A program made the translations under genes and the position numbers. Under the pieces are notes generated by a model, which saw only the letters and a list, made by a program, of their open reading frames with translations, did no database searches and was not told the origin of the DNA. This document shows, in pieces, positions 1 to 12,893 of a stretch of DNA of 64,000 bases. The stretch spans positions 5,685,443-5,749,442 of the forward strand of contig NC_031502.1 in the NCBI RefSeq assembly GCF_000237925.1. The letters are read 5' to 3'. Each line of letters opens with the position of its first letter. Within the stretch, counting starts at the first letter, position 1. The DNA comes from Schistosoma mansoni (lineage: Eukaryota; Platyhelminthes; Trematoda; Strigeidida; Schistosomatidae).

Positions 1-389
1 ATGTTCTAGACGGATTATCATCCAATGTTGATAATAACACAGTACAACATCACTACACTTCCCAGTTTTCAAAATAATGAAGTAATGGAAGTCTAATGGA
101 TTCCGAAAACTGCTCCAAAACTACGTCACTTTACTGTCAAGTTCAAGTTTTGTACGGAATGCTAGACTTGGTTATAATTATCTTTGTTTTTCTTGCGCTT
201 ACAACAGTATAACAATGAGACACAATTCTATGTTTCCCCTAAGTAAGTCTCCTAGGATAAAACAAATAAAAATAGTCGGGATGATTGAAATAGCTTGAAT
301 AATTAGACGTTAAATCTAGAAATGAAAACAGTTTGCACATGTGCTTCATTCTTCAGTAATAAGGATAGTAGGTTGGTGAACCTGTGTTA

Positions 390-1195
390 ATCCTGACAGA
401 TTGCCTTCGATTAAAAGTCCAGCTTCTTGAAAGTCTTCACTGATGGGGCTGATACGACATGTTCGGGTAAGGCGTTTCAGTCATTGACCACTCAATGAGA
501 AGAACGGGACCCCACCTTTAGTTTATTAGATCGCGGTTTGTGAACCTTCTTGCTATGATTTCGGAGAGAGCAAAAAGATAAGACGTATTTACACCCAAAT
601 CATAATTAAAGATACGAAATGCCAGTATAAGGTCACCTCGCGTCCTGCGATAAAACAAGGGGAAAAGTTTAGACGTTTCAAACGCTCATCGTAAGGGAGT
701 TTAGAAAGACCCTTCACTAATTTCGTTCCCACACGCTCAAGTGAGTTAGTATCCTTCGTCAGACATGGGATAGCTGCTTGGATACAGTACTCTAAAAGTG
801 GTCTTACGTAGGTGGGATATAAAGTTCGAAACATCTCGTCAAAGCATTTGAATGCTCGACGAAGGGACCATAACGCACGATAACCTTTGGAAGCAGCTGC
901 GTTGCAGTGCGTAGTTGTTTTCAAGTCGTGAATTATTATTACTCTTAAGTCTTTATGTTCTTGGACGCGTGGAAGAGATGTACCATGAATAGTTTAATGG
1001 TAACTATTGCCGTGGTCAATGCGCATGAGCACGCTCTCCCTGGAATTAACTTCTAAGCTCCAATCATGAGCCCATCTAACTAATACGTCTAAGTCAGCTT
1101 GCAGCTGAAAACGATCAGCCTCACTTATTGTTCTCCAGATTTTGACATCATCCGCAAACAATAATGTCGACGACTTAAGCTATTGTGATTGGATA
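390..1195 (-). mobile_element. CR1-like LINE fragment, RT C-terminal part and 3' end
   Basis: Read on the minus strand, the block starts with a degraded reverse-transcriptase catalytic region (ADDVKIW-like, near 1150), runs through an open stretch at 924-589 containing YPTYVRPLLEYCIQAAIP and LERVGTKLVKGLSKLPYDER, and continues into a decayed tail. This order (FADDVKIW, then YVRPLLEY, then LPYEERL) is typical of the RT C-terminus and thumb of CR1/jockey-group LINEs. No endonuclease or upstream RT is present, so it is 5'-truncated, and several stops show it is inactive. It lies upstream of the first GGPPS exon visible in the window. The family assignment rests on motif order only. Confidence 0.7.
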
Positions 1196-2811
1196 CTAAC
1201 AATCACATTTCGTACCTGACTACAGGTTTCTCGTGTTTGAGGTCACAGATGAAATGCCTACAAGGCTCAGATTGCCAGTAATTTGTAAGCTACATGTGGG
1301 AGGAGGCGGTCATCTGTATTAAGTGTAACAATTTCTGACTTCGAAACGTCAATACATTACTAAATAAAACTCAGGAACCAACTGCAGATTCATATGCTCA
1401 ACCTTGCTCTGGCGATTTCGCTTTGTAGTCCCGCCCGAATGTCGAAAATGAGCCAATTGGGGAGGGGGAGTGAGTCGGCAATCAGTTTGTAGTTAAAAGC
1501 CATCGGTGCATGTGTAAAGATAGTGATCCTGAATAAAAAAAGCCTTATTCCAAAACTTTGTCTTTATGCTTATTAACACATCTTGGGCGACATTTGCCCA
1601 ACTGTTGTATTCATATGAAGTTTATGAATAGTCTATTTCGATTCTGATTGCTACTGATTATTTTTAAGCAAAAAGTCGGGTTTTGTTATTTTCTCTTGGT
1701 ATCAAAGGTTTATTAATCCGTAGTGCTATTTGTTACTGGTAGGATTTGTTGAGAATATTGTCGTATTCCAGTGAACTACCTTGATCAAAACACATCAAAT
1801 ATAGCTTTGTGGATTCGTGTTACTACCCCACTGTCTAAGCCTAAGTGGGTAATGCGAGTTTAAAACATGAGACTTATTGATGCCACTTATGCTACAGGTT
1901 TTCTCATATCGTTTACATACAGTAGAAAGCAAATCCTATAGTTCGTGACTCATCCAAGTTGTGTCGTCTTTGGTGACTTTATATTCCTTTTTGAACTGAA
2001 CATCAATGAGTCTCCGTCGAACTTACATAGCATTACTGTAATAATTCCTTCGTTTCACTGTGATCTGAGTTTTTATTTCCCCATCTTTTTCAGTCTTGGC
2101 AGCTAGGTTATATGCTGTTTTGGGGATTTCTTTGAATATTCCCAAGTTAGTTACCGTAAGAGTGTTCACAGTTTCGTTATATAGCTTGTTAAAATACACC
2201 AGTAGTCAGGCTTCTGTTGTATAAACTTAGCTAGGTAGCTCTGTGATATATATTTTGACCAATCATCCACTGTTGTCATTAAACAGCACATGAGAATGCT
2301 TTATTTAAGGTGAGTGCTTGTATGGTACATCTGTACGAAGTTTGGCCGTGCTTTAAGAGAGTTGATGGAACACTTATATTTTCCCTACTTTCGTGTGGCG
2401 ATAATTCAATGGTTCAGTTACTTGCCTGTCAACTACTGGGTCGAATATCGTTGCACTTGGCTTAGACAACTGGGTTTTGTCACTAGCCCTCATATAAGTC
2501 TCTTAGCTCAAAATCAAGTACGTAAACCCATACTTAGAGAAAAGAAATTTATTCATGTTATCAGTATTTCATCTTTAATTCCGATAAAATGTCGTATTAG
2601 TATTTTCCGAATTCATCTCAGTCATACTTGAATGCTTGTTCATATGCAGATTTGCTTATAAAGGTTGAGTAAATTTAGGAGCTGCCCAGAACCCATTGTA
2701 ATTTTTTGGTAGAAATATTGATTTCTATATTTTTAAAAAGTTGTGAATCCTAGTCTAATAAGTATATCTTAGTAGATCAGAAAGAGTACTCTGCGTTGTT
2801 TCGATTGTACC

Positions 2812-2815
<4 letters not shown>
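1196..2815. other. No gene recognised; probable intron or 5' flank of GGPPS
   Basis: AT-rich sequence with no open frame resembling a known protein. I looked specifically for the upstream GGPPS motifs (an EPYxY exon, and MLHN before the IDDIED exon) and did not find them. An open stretch at 2314-2631 has no recognisable motif and no splice context. Confidence 0.4.

Positions 2816-2847
<32 letters not shown>
2816..2847. repeat. (TA)n microsatellite
   Basis: An uninterrupted TA run of about 16 units followed by a short GA run, in the intron just upstream of the first visible GGPPS exon. Confidence 0.95.
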
Positions 2848-2857
<10 letters not shown>

Positions 2858-2943
2858 ATTAATGGGGTAATTTGTGTGTTTTGATTATTTTGGTCTTTAT
2901 AATGATAAACACTTATTTGTTTTTGATTTAAATTAATTTTTAG

Positions 2944-5900
2944 TATTGATGACATCGAAGATGGTTCTCACTTACGGCGTGGTAAACCAACTGCTCATTG
3001 TATTTTTGGAGTCGCACCATCTATCAATTCCGCAAACTATGCTTATTTTCTTGCTCTTGAAAAATTGTCTTTACTAGAACGTCCTGAAACGGTAAAAATA
3101 TTTACAGGTGCTTGATAGTTATATTTTATAACTAAGAAATGTTTGGTTGATGTTATTGTGTATTGATTAGATATTGATAATGATTAAACTTTGGCTACGA
3201 AACATCACTTGATGTTATTATTTTCAAAGGAGTTTGTGTAAATCGCTGAATTTCATGATTTAAATCTCGAAATTGTCTTAGACGGCCAGGACCTTCAGGT
3301 CTCCGCAAAATAAAACGACGAAATTTAGCAGTTTCCATAAACCCTTATAGTAATAATATTCATGTGCCAACTAGTGACTAAGTGCAGGAGGTAATTCCAG
3401 GATTTTTATTGAAAAGTAATTGTTGGAGTTCAACTATGTCGAGCGCCACATAATAATGAGAATGGGAAGAGATAAAGAGTGTAAGGTGCATACAAAAGAA
3501 AAATCCCGACATTTGCTGCTACCTTGACGTGGTGGTCGGGCTTGCCTATCGTGGTGATTCAATCGAGCTATACTGGCGGGAACAATCGTTCCTCAAGGTC
3601 CTACCATGCCAGGCAGGTCGTTTGAAGAGCGGGGAGACTAAAAGCAGCAAACCCAAGGTCAGAAGGCGAAGTCGTACTGCTGACTGTACAGAGGTGTGAC
3701 AGCAGTAAGGTGTTTCCTTCAGACAACCAGCATGACAGCGATGCTGCCTTCCCACAAGGAGGGGTGGGGTTAGAAAAGGTCGACCCTAAAAATGCACACC
3801 TCGCCTTATCCCACGGATATCCGTCTCCGGCGGTAAGGTCCTTCGAAGAACGGAGTTAATACAAAAACTACCCACAAAAAGGTCGTGTGTGACCGACCTC
3901 AAGCAGTTGTCCCTTGGGCACTGCGGTCGCGCTCTCAGGTCATTAAGACCACTTCTAACCCAATTTCCTTTTCAGGTACCTCTAGAAGAACCCTTCCACG
4001 GTGTGGGCAACCGGGAAGTGATAACTGCCCTCATACCTCTAACAGCACTCAAGACCACTGTATTCATAATCAATCTCCTTCTTCAATTCCTACTATTCCT
4101 TCTACCTTGACTTTCAACACTAAACTTCCTGTTCCGGTTTCCTCCTCAAGTGTCACCATGGCCAACGATTCTAGTGCGCGAAACGCTGTCCCAGGTCTAC
4201 TAAAACCTCGCTCCAAACTACACATTGGAGCCTTCAACGTACGTGCTTTAAGTCAAATCGGTCAACAGGCTTCCTTAGCTAAAACCGTAGAATCTCGTAC
4301 CATTGATGTATGCTGTGTCTCCGAAACACGCATACAGGATCTGTTGCTGGAAATAACACTCTCGTCGACTGAATTTTCAGGAGTTGATCTTCTACCAGGA
4401 GGTTCACTTATCGACTTAGAATACGCAGATGACATAGTCCTGTTTGGTGAAGACACTGACAAAATGCAGAGTCTTCTGTTGAAACTCAGTAATAATGCCA
4501 GGATGTTTGGGATGCGTTTCTCCCCATCCAAATGTAAATTGTTACTCCAGGACTGGCCTGCGTCAACACCTGAACTAAGGATAGGGAGTGAAGTAGTCGA
4601 ACGCGTGGACAACTTCACTTATCTTGGAAGTCTGATCAGCCCTAATGGGTTGGTGTCTGACGAAATCTCAGCACGGGTTCAAAAAGTTTGTTTTTCTTTT
4701 TCCAACTTACGTCACCTATGGCGAAGACGAGATATCCGTCTATCAATTAAGGGATGAGTATACTGCGCAGCATTTCTCTCTTCCACTTTACGGCTGTGAA
4801 ACATGGCCATTAAGAGTAGAAGATACTCGTAGGTTACTGGTATTTGACCACAGATGCCTTAGAAATATTGCTCACATCTGCTGGGATAACCGGGTAAGTA
4901 ATGGTGAGGTTAGACGCAGGGTATTAGGGAATCATGGTAAATCAGTTGATGAGGTCATGGATCTTCATCGACTGAGATGGTTGGGCCACGTGTTACGTAT
5001 GCCTGAACATCGATTACCACGACGCGCAATGTTGACTAGTGTAGGGGATGGTTGGAAGAGTGTTAGGGGCGGCCAAACCAAAACGTGGCATTAGTGCTTA
5101 AAGTCACTAACTTCTAGTCTGAGCCATGTTGGTAGATGCAGACTACTTGGTTGGGGTCCGCGTGACTATCGTAACCAATGGTTGGAGACTCTGGGTGACA
5201 TGGCTCAGAATCGATCACAATGGCGTAGGTGTATACACTCTTTATCTTCCCTTAAACCTTGAGATTAAAATTGCTTCATAACTTTTTTCCTTCCTATACT
5301 ATATCCTTCTATACAACCTTTCTTTATATACTACCACCACTAAATTAATTACTTCTATGAATCCGGTGTTCATCTTGTTGTGCTAACGAGGTATGTCAAC
5401 TTGGACCGATGCATATATGTGCCTGGTCCTACGTTGTCGCTGACTGACTGACTGACAAAAGAAAAAAGAACAATAACTACCACAAATTAGTGTATGGTAA
5501 TGCAAATATAATAGAAGTGCGAGAAACAGAAATGTACAACCAGAAAGAATTCTTTCCGTTAGCGAAGTTACTACCACTTTTTATGAGGAAAGCAAAAGAA
5601 GGTTACAGCAGGATCGCCACTGGCTTCTATTCTGAGCCATATCTGATAACGTCTCTCGCAAATGTGTTGTACCCTCTCTAGGACCCCAAACAGGGAGTCG
5701 TGAAGGACCAACAGAAGCTAGCCCTTTGCAGCTTTCTTTCATGCCACAACACCATGTCATACACTGACCACCTCTCCGCTTTTTCCAACTAGTCCCAGCG
5801 TCGGCAAATAATACACGATGAGGAATTTTCTAGGACGACATGTCCAAGTCACCGAAGTCGATGTTTCAAGATGGTGACACCAAATGAATTATCGTCTCTG

Positions 5901-8900
5901 CGCCCGAACACACGATGCTGAGCCTCTGCATTACTAATATGGTATTTCCACTGGATGTCAGCAATCCTTCGGAGACAACGATGATCAAACACAGAGAGTC
6001 GTCTAACATCCTCAACTCGGAGATGCCAGGTTTCACGAGCATATAGCAAAACTGCTCTCACCGAGGTGTTGTAGATCCGACCTTTTACAGCCAGACTAAC
6101 ATCATGAAGGCGCCAAAGGTGGCACAGATTGGCATAAGCCGCTCTGGCTTTCATTATACGTGAATCGATCTCATCACTCACGCCACCACCAGCACTTACG
6201 CGGCTACTTAGATACACGAACTTCTCAACTATTTCAATCTGCTCATCACCCAGGGTGAGTACAGGATTAGAATCCTGCCAGTGTTGTAGAAATACTTTAC
6301 ACTTCGAAGGTGCATAGCACAGACCGTACCTGCGGACACTGATTTCCAACTGATTAAGTGCAGATTGCATGGCTTGGGCATTATCGCACAGTGAGACAAT
6401 ATCATCCGCATACTCGAGGTCGATAAGTCTTTCTCCAGGCAACAGATCTACACCGCCGTTACTTACATCCATCACAGCTGTTTCTCGAATCTCATTGATG
6501 GCAAAGTTGAAAAAGAATGGTGAGATTAGGCAACCGTTTCTAACCCCACTGCTTGAATGGAACAATGGAGAAAGGTGGTTGTATGCCCTCACTCTACCCG
6601 ATGTGTTTGTATATAGTGTTTTTAAGATGTTAATAAATTTCTCAGGCACACCCATCTTCAATAGACAATCCCAGAGAACAGTCCTGTCCAACGAATCGAA
6701 GGTAACCCTGATGTCAAGAACCACTACGAGAAACATGGTTGTCGGAGCGTACTAATGAGCTGGAAGCAGCAGCTGCATCTGGTAATTCTCGGGAGCTCTT
6801 TCAACTCTTTCGAGCCACTGGCAGCAAGAAGTCTAGTGTGAGCGAAACAGTCTGTGAGGAAGACATGATGCCAATCACTAACATCCACCGACATCTTGGA
6901 CGATGGGTAGAGTCCTTCGAATAGCAGTTCAACTGACCTGCTGCTCCGGCAACATCGATCAGACTGTCTTGCTCTCCATGACTGGTGATGATTGATCCAC
7001 CAAATGAGGTGGAAGCCCGCAACGAACTCCAACTCTTGAAACGCTACAAATCACCGGGCCCAAATGACTTACTTCCGGCTCTTTTTAAAGATGGTGGTGA
7101 CTTTCTGATTAAGGCACTGACAACGTTGTTGACAAAGGTCTGGGAGCTAGAGAGTGTTCCAACATCATGGAAGGAGTCGATAGTTGTCCCTATCTTTAAA
7201 AAGGGTTCACGTCATTTCTGTAACAACTATCCAGGGGTAATTATACTTCTGATTGCGTCCAAACCATTGGCTTTTGTGATACTTCGGCTAGTATTACAAT
7301 GTCTGTCGGTCGCACTTTCTGAAGAACAAATAACTGGTGGTGAAATTCATCCTTGATTACATCCGGGCTGCAGTCGGTCGGAGTATAGGCGGCGATGACG
7401 AATAGACATCGCTTCTCATACCGATTTCTCCTTACTTTGATGGAATTTTCTAATCTAACAGCACGTAACCGACTGTTAATGGGGATCCAATCGACTAGTA
7501 CTACCTCAACTCTAGCGCTTATTGCGACGTCAACGCCAACTAAACCGAAAGATGCCACAGGGTCCCCGAATGAACGCACGCAAAACAAGCCTTATGGAGC
7601 GACAGATGGAGAGCGAATTTATAGTACTTCACCAAAGTCTTGAATACGGGTCTCGGATAGACAACAAACGTCGATATTAAGAGTTTCTAATGACATAGCC
7701 AGCTCTATCTGTTATCCGACATGCATTAGTGCGTGAACGTTAAAGGAAGCCAGTTTGAATGGTGTACGTGGTTTCAGAAAGGGTGGTTCAGTATACGTAT
7801 TCGGTGGAAGCATTCACTTTCGACCAGACAGTGACTAGAGATCGTTTAGATAGGACAGAGTTTCCACCATGGGTGAGCTGCTGCATAAGTTGAAAAATGG
7901 GAGTACATGAAGTGGAAATAAAGGAAGATAAGTGACGTAGCATATATAAAAATAATAATAGTAACAATAATAAAAGTGAGTGTTATCAAGTGAATGTGAA
8001 TTGTCTGAAGTCTAACTGAAGCGAGCATAGTTTTTCGTTAAGTAATTGTCATCTCATTAGATTTGTGTGAGGGCTGTGATATTGTCCGGGTTCCCAGACC
8101 AAAGAAGGTGGTTTTCTTAGGTGGCCACACCCCGAGCCTTCGACCTAAAGGTCTGACCCAGAAGGCAGTGGAGCGTCGTGAGGGGATGCAGTCCCATGGT
8201 AGCCGGTGACCAATAACCGGTTCATTCGCCATTCGTTCCTTCAGGATACTGGAGCCCATGTGCACCATTGGTTTGAAATCAGGGTTTTCCAACTCCCCTA
8301 GGTGGATCCTTCATATCCACCAACCCGGTTATAGCGCCGGACATTCACTTTTCGTCCTCTCACTTTCGCAAACAACACCCCCGCCACGAGAAGGCAGTGA
8401 GTAGTACTTCCCTAGTAGATGCTATGTACGCGTGGCCATGTGAGAGCGTTTCGAGAGGGAGAGCGGGCTCTCCCCACTCTCTACCGTACCAGGGCGTTTG
8501 GGGGGTGATGTTCTCTCACTATCGTGAATCCATTATAGTTAGACACGTAAATCACTTAGTGTCGGGCCAGTTGTCTAACGACTAAGTACTCGTGAGAATT
8601 GAATGTCTTGGGTTCTATCTCTTTCGGCGTAGCGAATCCACGCTATTAGTAAGTCCAATACTAGAGCGAAACAGCTGTCCAGTACTTTCTGTTTTTCAAT
8701 GTTTGTTTAAGATCATTCACTGGTGTAAATCATAAGATTTGTGTTATTTCGTAATTTTACTGTAAATATCTTAATTTTTAAAACTATTTCACTGTAATGG
8801 ATAGCTCGTATATACAATTTTTTTTCACCGTGGTACCAGTTAGATTTTTCTCTTCGACAACTATCTTCGTTGTTCTGCATAATATCCCTGGCTAAATTAA

Positions 8901-9196
8901 ATTAATCGAAAACGTACACTTCAGTATTTTCATAAGCTGAGCGTGATATTTAGACATTTTTCAGTCATTACAAAGCTGTTATTTCTCGTATTCCTTGCAA
9001 GCCTGTTTCTGAGCAAAATATTTTTGCATTGAGCTAACGATCTGGCTGTTAACCTATTGATCGTTAATGCAGTATGATGTTCAAAATGGTGACGTGGGTT
9101 ATTCGGTACACTGTCGACTAATATGCTGGAATAATTTTGAATGGTTTTTTGAGTATAATCCATACTAATTAATCTAATATAAGTTCTCGAGGCCAG

Positions 9197-9227
<31 letters not shown>

Positions 9228-12200
9228 CGTTCAACATCTAATTTATTGACTTTGATATAGCATGTGCGAACTAACTCCTGATGTAAATTCATCGGTCCTA
9301 TTATTAGGACGGTTATACTTTACCATAATGACAACTTCCTGTATATATTTTTTATTTTGCTATCAAAATTCAGTGTTATCAAGTCTGCTTTATTGAGTAA
9401 GAATGAAGTCATTTCATTTGAACTTTTAGAGCAAATGCTTGTATTGCATCGTGGACAAGGTATGGATATATTTTGGCGTTCCTCTTTTAAGTGTCCATCG
9501 GAATCAGAATACGAGGCTATGGTATTATGTAGTAAGTTTTCTGAATTATGAAGCAATTTATATTATCGTTTCTATTGCCTACATATTTTTCACTGTAGCA
9601 TATTTCCAGTATCGTAATGTAACATTAAATGTATCCAAGTACTCCTAACATTAGCTGTTCCTGATTGTAGTGCTACATATTTTTAAGTTACTTATTTTGT
9701 GTGATTACTTTTGTCCAATTTGTATCATATCTATGAAGACAGACATTTTTACTTTAAATTTATCGTAGCTGTGCCACTGTTTAGAGTAATTTGTCTTTGC
9801 TTTTTGTTACATATTAAGTTTAATTCTACCAGGATATGGTTATCAAAATACCTCATTTCAAAGTAGATTATCCATATTTAAATGATTACCTCTACAACTA
9901 CCCACCATTCCCAAACAACCTGAACAAAACATTGAAGTAGGCCCCCCGACTCTGATTGGAGTTCAAAAAGCTATATATAATCTGAAACGAAGAAGAGCAG
10001 CTGGTCTAGATGGATTGGCTCCAGAGATCTTTAACGATGGTGACCCAGTTTTATAAATCAAGTTGACTAATATTTCAGCTAAAATCTGGGAACTGAACGT
10101 AATGCCATCTGGCTGGTCGCATTCACTGATTGTCCCAATATATGAGGAGGGGTCAAAATCATCCTATGATAACCATCGAGAGGTTAGTTTGACCAACATA
10201 GTATCCAAAATATTATCCTCAATAATTATCGGGCGCTTAACAAAGACTTGTAAACTGCAAACAGGAAAAAATCAGTCTGGCTTTAGACGTGGTCGTGGCT
10301 GCATCACGACATATGCACCACTCGTCAGGTTTTAGAACACAGACATGGTTATCAGTGTCCGACAATGATAGTTTTTCTTGACTTAAAAGCATCATTTGAC
10401 TCTGTAGACCAAGAGGTTTTGTGGCAGTATGTCATTGAAAGGTGTACCTGAAAAGTACATAAACTTTGTGAAGGCTCTTTACTCGAACACTACTAGTCGA
10501 GTGGGAGCTTATGGCGAACTGTCATGTGATTTTGCTACCTCAAGTGGTGTCCGGCAAGGCTGTCCACTATCTTCATTTGCGTTCAGTTTCACCATAGACC
10601 TACTGCTGGAAATAACTTTCTTGTCGACTGAATCTTCAAGATTCGATCTCTTTCCAGGAGGTCCACTTGTCGACTTGGAATACGCAGATGAAATAGTCCT
10701 GTTTGGCGAAGACGCTGATAAAATGCAGAACCTTTTTGTAGCACTGAGTAACAATGCCAGGATGATTGGGATGTGTTTCTCCTCTAAATGCCAGTTGTTG
10801 CTTCAGGACTGGTCTACGTCAACACCTGAACTAAGGATAGGGAGTGAAGTAGTCGAACGCGTGGACAACTTCACTTATCTTGGAAGTCTGATCAGCCCTA
10901 ATGGGTTGGTGTCTGACGAAATCTCAGCACGGGTTCAAAAAGTTTGTTTTTCTTTTTCCAACTTACGTCACCTATGGCGAAGACGAGATATCCGTCTATC
11001 AATTAAGGGATGAGTATACTGCGCAGCATTTCTCTCTTCCACTTTACGGCTGTGAAACATGGCCATTAAGAGTAGAAGGTACTCGTAAGTTTCTAGTATT
11101 TGACCACAGATGCCTTAGAAATATTACTCTCATCTGCTGGGATAACCGGGTAAGTAATAATGAGGTTAGACGCAGGGTATTAGGGAATGATGATAAATCC
11201 AGTTGATGAGGTTGTAAATCTTCATCGACTGAGATGGTTGGGCCACGTGTTACGTATGCCTGAACATCGATTACCACGACGCGCAATGTTGACTAGTGTA
11301 GGGGATGGTTGGAAGAGTGTTAGGGGCTGCCGAACCAAAACGTGGCATCAGTGCTTGAAGTCATTAACTTCTAGTCTGAGCCATGTTGGTAGATGCAGAC
11401 TACTTGGTTGGGGTCCGCGTGACTATCGTAAGGTATGGCTGGAGACTCTGTGACACCGCTGAGAATAGATCACAATGGCGTAGGTGTATACACTCATTGT
11501 CTTCCCTTAAACAGTAAGAACAAAATTACTTTATACCTCTCTGTCTACGAACTAATTTATCTTTCCTGTATTATATCTCTATACACAATCTTTCTTTTAT
11601 ATATTACATCCATTGAAGTAACTACTTCTATGAATTTGTTCATCTTGTGCTAATGAGGTGTGGCAAATTGAACCGATGGATATAAGTGCGTGGTCCTACA
11701 CTGTAGCTGATTGACCGATGGTTTATTATGTTCTCATCTGTTATCCATTGGTTAACTATTTATATGTAAATCATAAACTCTTATATGTTTTAAAGTATTT
11801 ACACAGAAGTATATTCGACTTAGTGTTTATAATTTATACCACACAAGTCGTATGATCAGTTTGAATTTAGTATATCTCAAGAGTTTACTTATTGTCTTTT
11901 TTTCATATTTGCGCTAATTAAAGCAGTTCAGTTGTTATGATACTCGAAAATTTTAGTACATTGCATTACTTTCACCTATTAAGGTTATGCATTAAGTTTT
12001 AAACAATTATTTCTGTAACTTAGCTTTTTCTGAGAGAGTTTTAATTCTGAGTAAATACCAGGGGTCAAGAAGTTGAGAAATTGTTGTATATTGCTGTTTT
12101 CTAGTTTCCAATCTTTCTGTTAAGGTGTTCACAACTAAGTATTCTCTTTGTGTTGTGTTGTGGTGTACATGAGCGCTTTGTTTGTTTTTTAATCTTTTTA

Positions 12201-12851
12201 AATAATATATGTTTAACCTCAACTTTGTTTCCAGAAACTGGTGGTCTATTCAGTCTAGGTGTTCGTCTAATGCAATTGTTCTCTGAAAATCAAACGTACG
12301 TTAAAATAACTCCGTTTTTCACTCAATTAAATATTTTAAACAGTATATACCACATTAATTTCTGGCTGTTCATCAAGAAAATAGAAATTCCCATCGATTT
12401 GTTTTGAAATGTTTGAAAACATCATTGTGTGATAAATAATAATAATGACTTATGTTAATTGTCATTTGAGTACATTTCAACAAATTTCATGTTAAAGCTA
12501 CTTTATGCTTACTATATTTAGTAATTCTGTTACATGTTTGAACACTAGAGTGATATCTATATCTTGTATTTTGATATTTCAATTAGAAATTTCCATGTAG
12601 ATGTTGTAATCCTCCCAGTTGAGAAGACATTAGAAGTTTATACAAACGCTCACATTTTTACGCTATCATCTTTTGTTATTCAGATTTTCTGTAATTTATT
12701 TTCATCTAAATCCAATTCATGTTCTGATTCTGAAGTAGTCAAGCGAAGTATTATGTTTGAGGAATATTAAAAAGCAGAATGATAACACTAGTGCGCTATT
12801 CTTTTGGTAGTGTTGATTTTGAGTATTCAAATTAAGCGCTTACAATTATCA

Positions 12852-12893
<42 letters not shown>

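Larger units (their letters stand above)
3395..8560 (-). mobile_element. RTE-clade LINE, second family, copy A (rearranged, interrupted)
   Basis: Read on the minus strand the parts are: 5' region about 8550-8040; endonuclease remnant about 7870-7241 (ETRIQD, CLFVIAAYTPTDCS); a middle block 7240-6739 that is inverted; RT palm and C-terminus 6736-5849 with an intact LEYADDIV catalytic motif; and a 3' UTR near 5850-5467 that resumes at 3491-3395. The SR2-like copy at 3504-5454 is inserted into this 3' UTR, shown by its duplicated target acaaaagaaaaa and by the match of both flanks to copy B at 43.07-45.26 kb. It lies in the GGPPS intron in antisense orientation. It lacks about 150 bp of RT between the inverted block and the palm and is plainly inactive. 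Confidence 0.8.

Noticed and set aside
2314-2631. Open frame of 105 codons upstream of GGPPS
   Set aside because: No family motif and no link to the missing GGPPS exons.
8040-8550. HDV-like or hammerhead fold at the start of the second RTE family
   Set aside because: Only ordinary hairpins (for example a GGGAGAGC/GCTCTCCC stem) are visible; no P1-P2-P3 order and no hammerhead core.
8397-8585. Short coding gene in the RTE-2 5' region
   Set aside because: The frame is in antisense to the element and is not kept across the copies at 28023-28220 and 43.1 kb.
9357-9429. A longer GGPPS exon starting at the cag at 9371-9373
   Set aside because: The phase does not fit the preceding exon; the acceptor at 9428-9429 with donor 3108 restores KIFT-EQMLVLHRGQG exactly as in other GGPPS.
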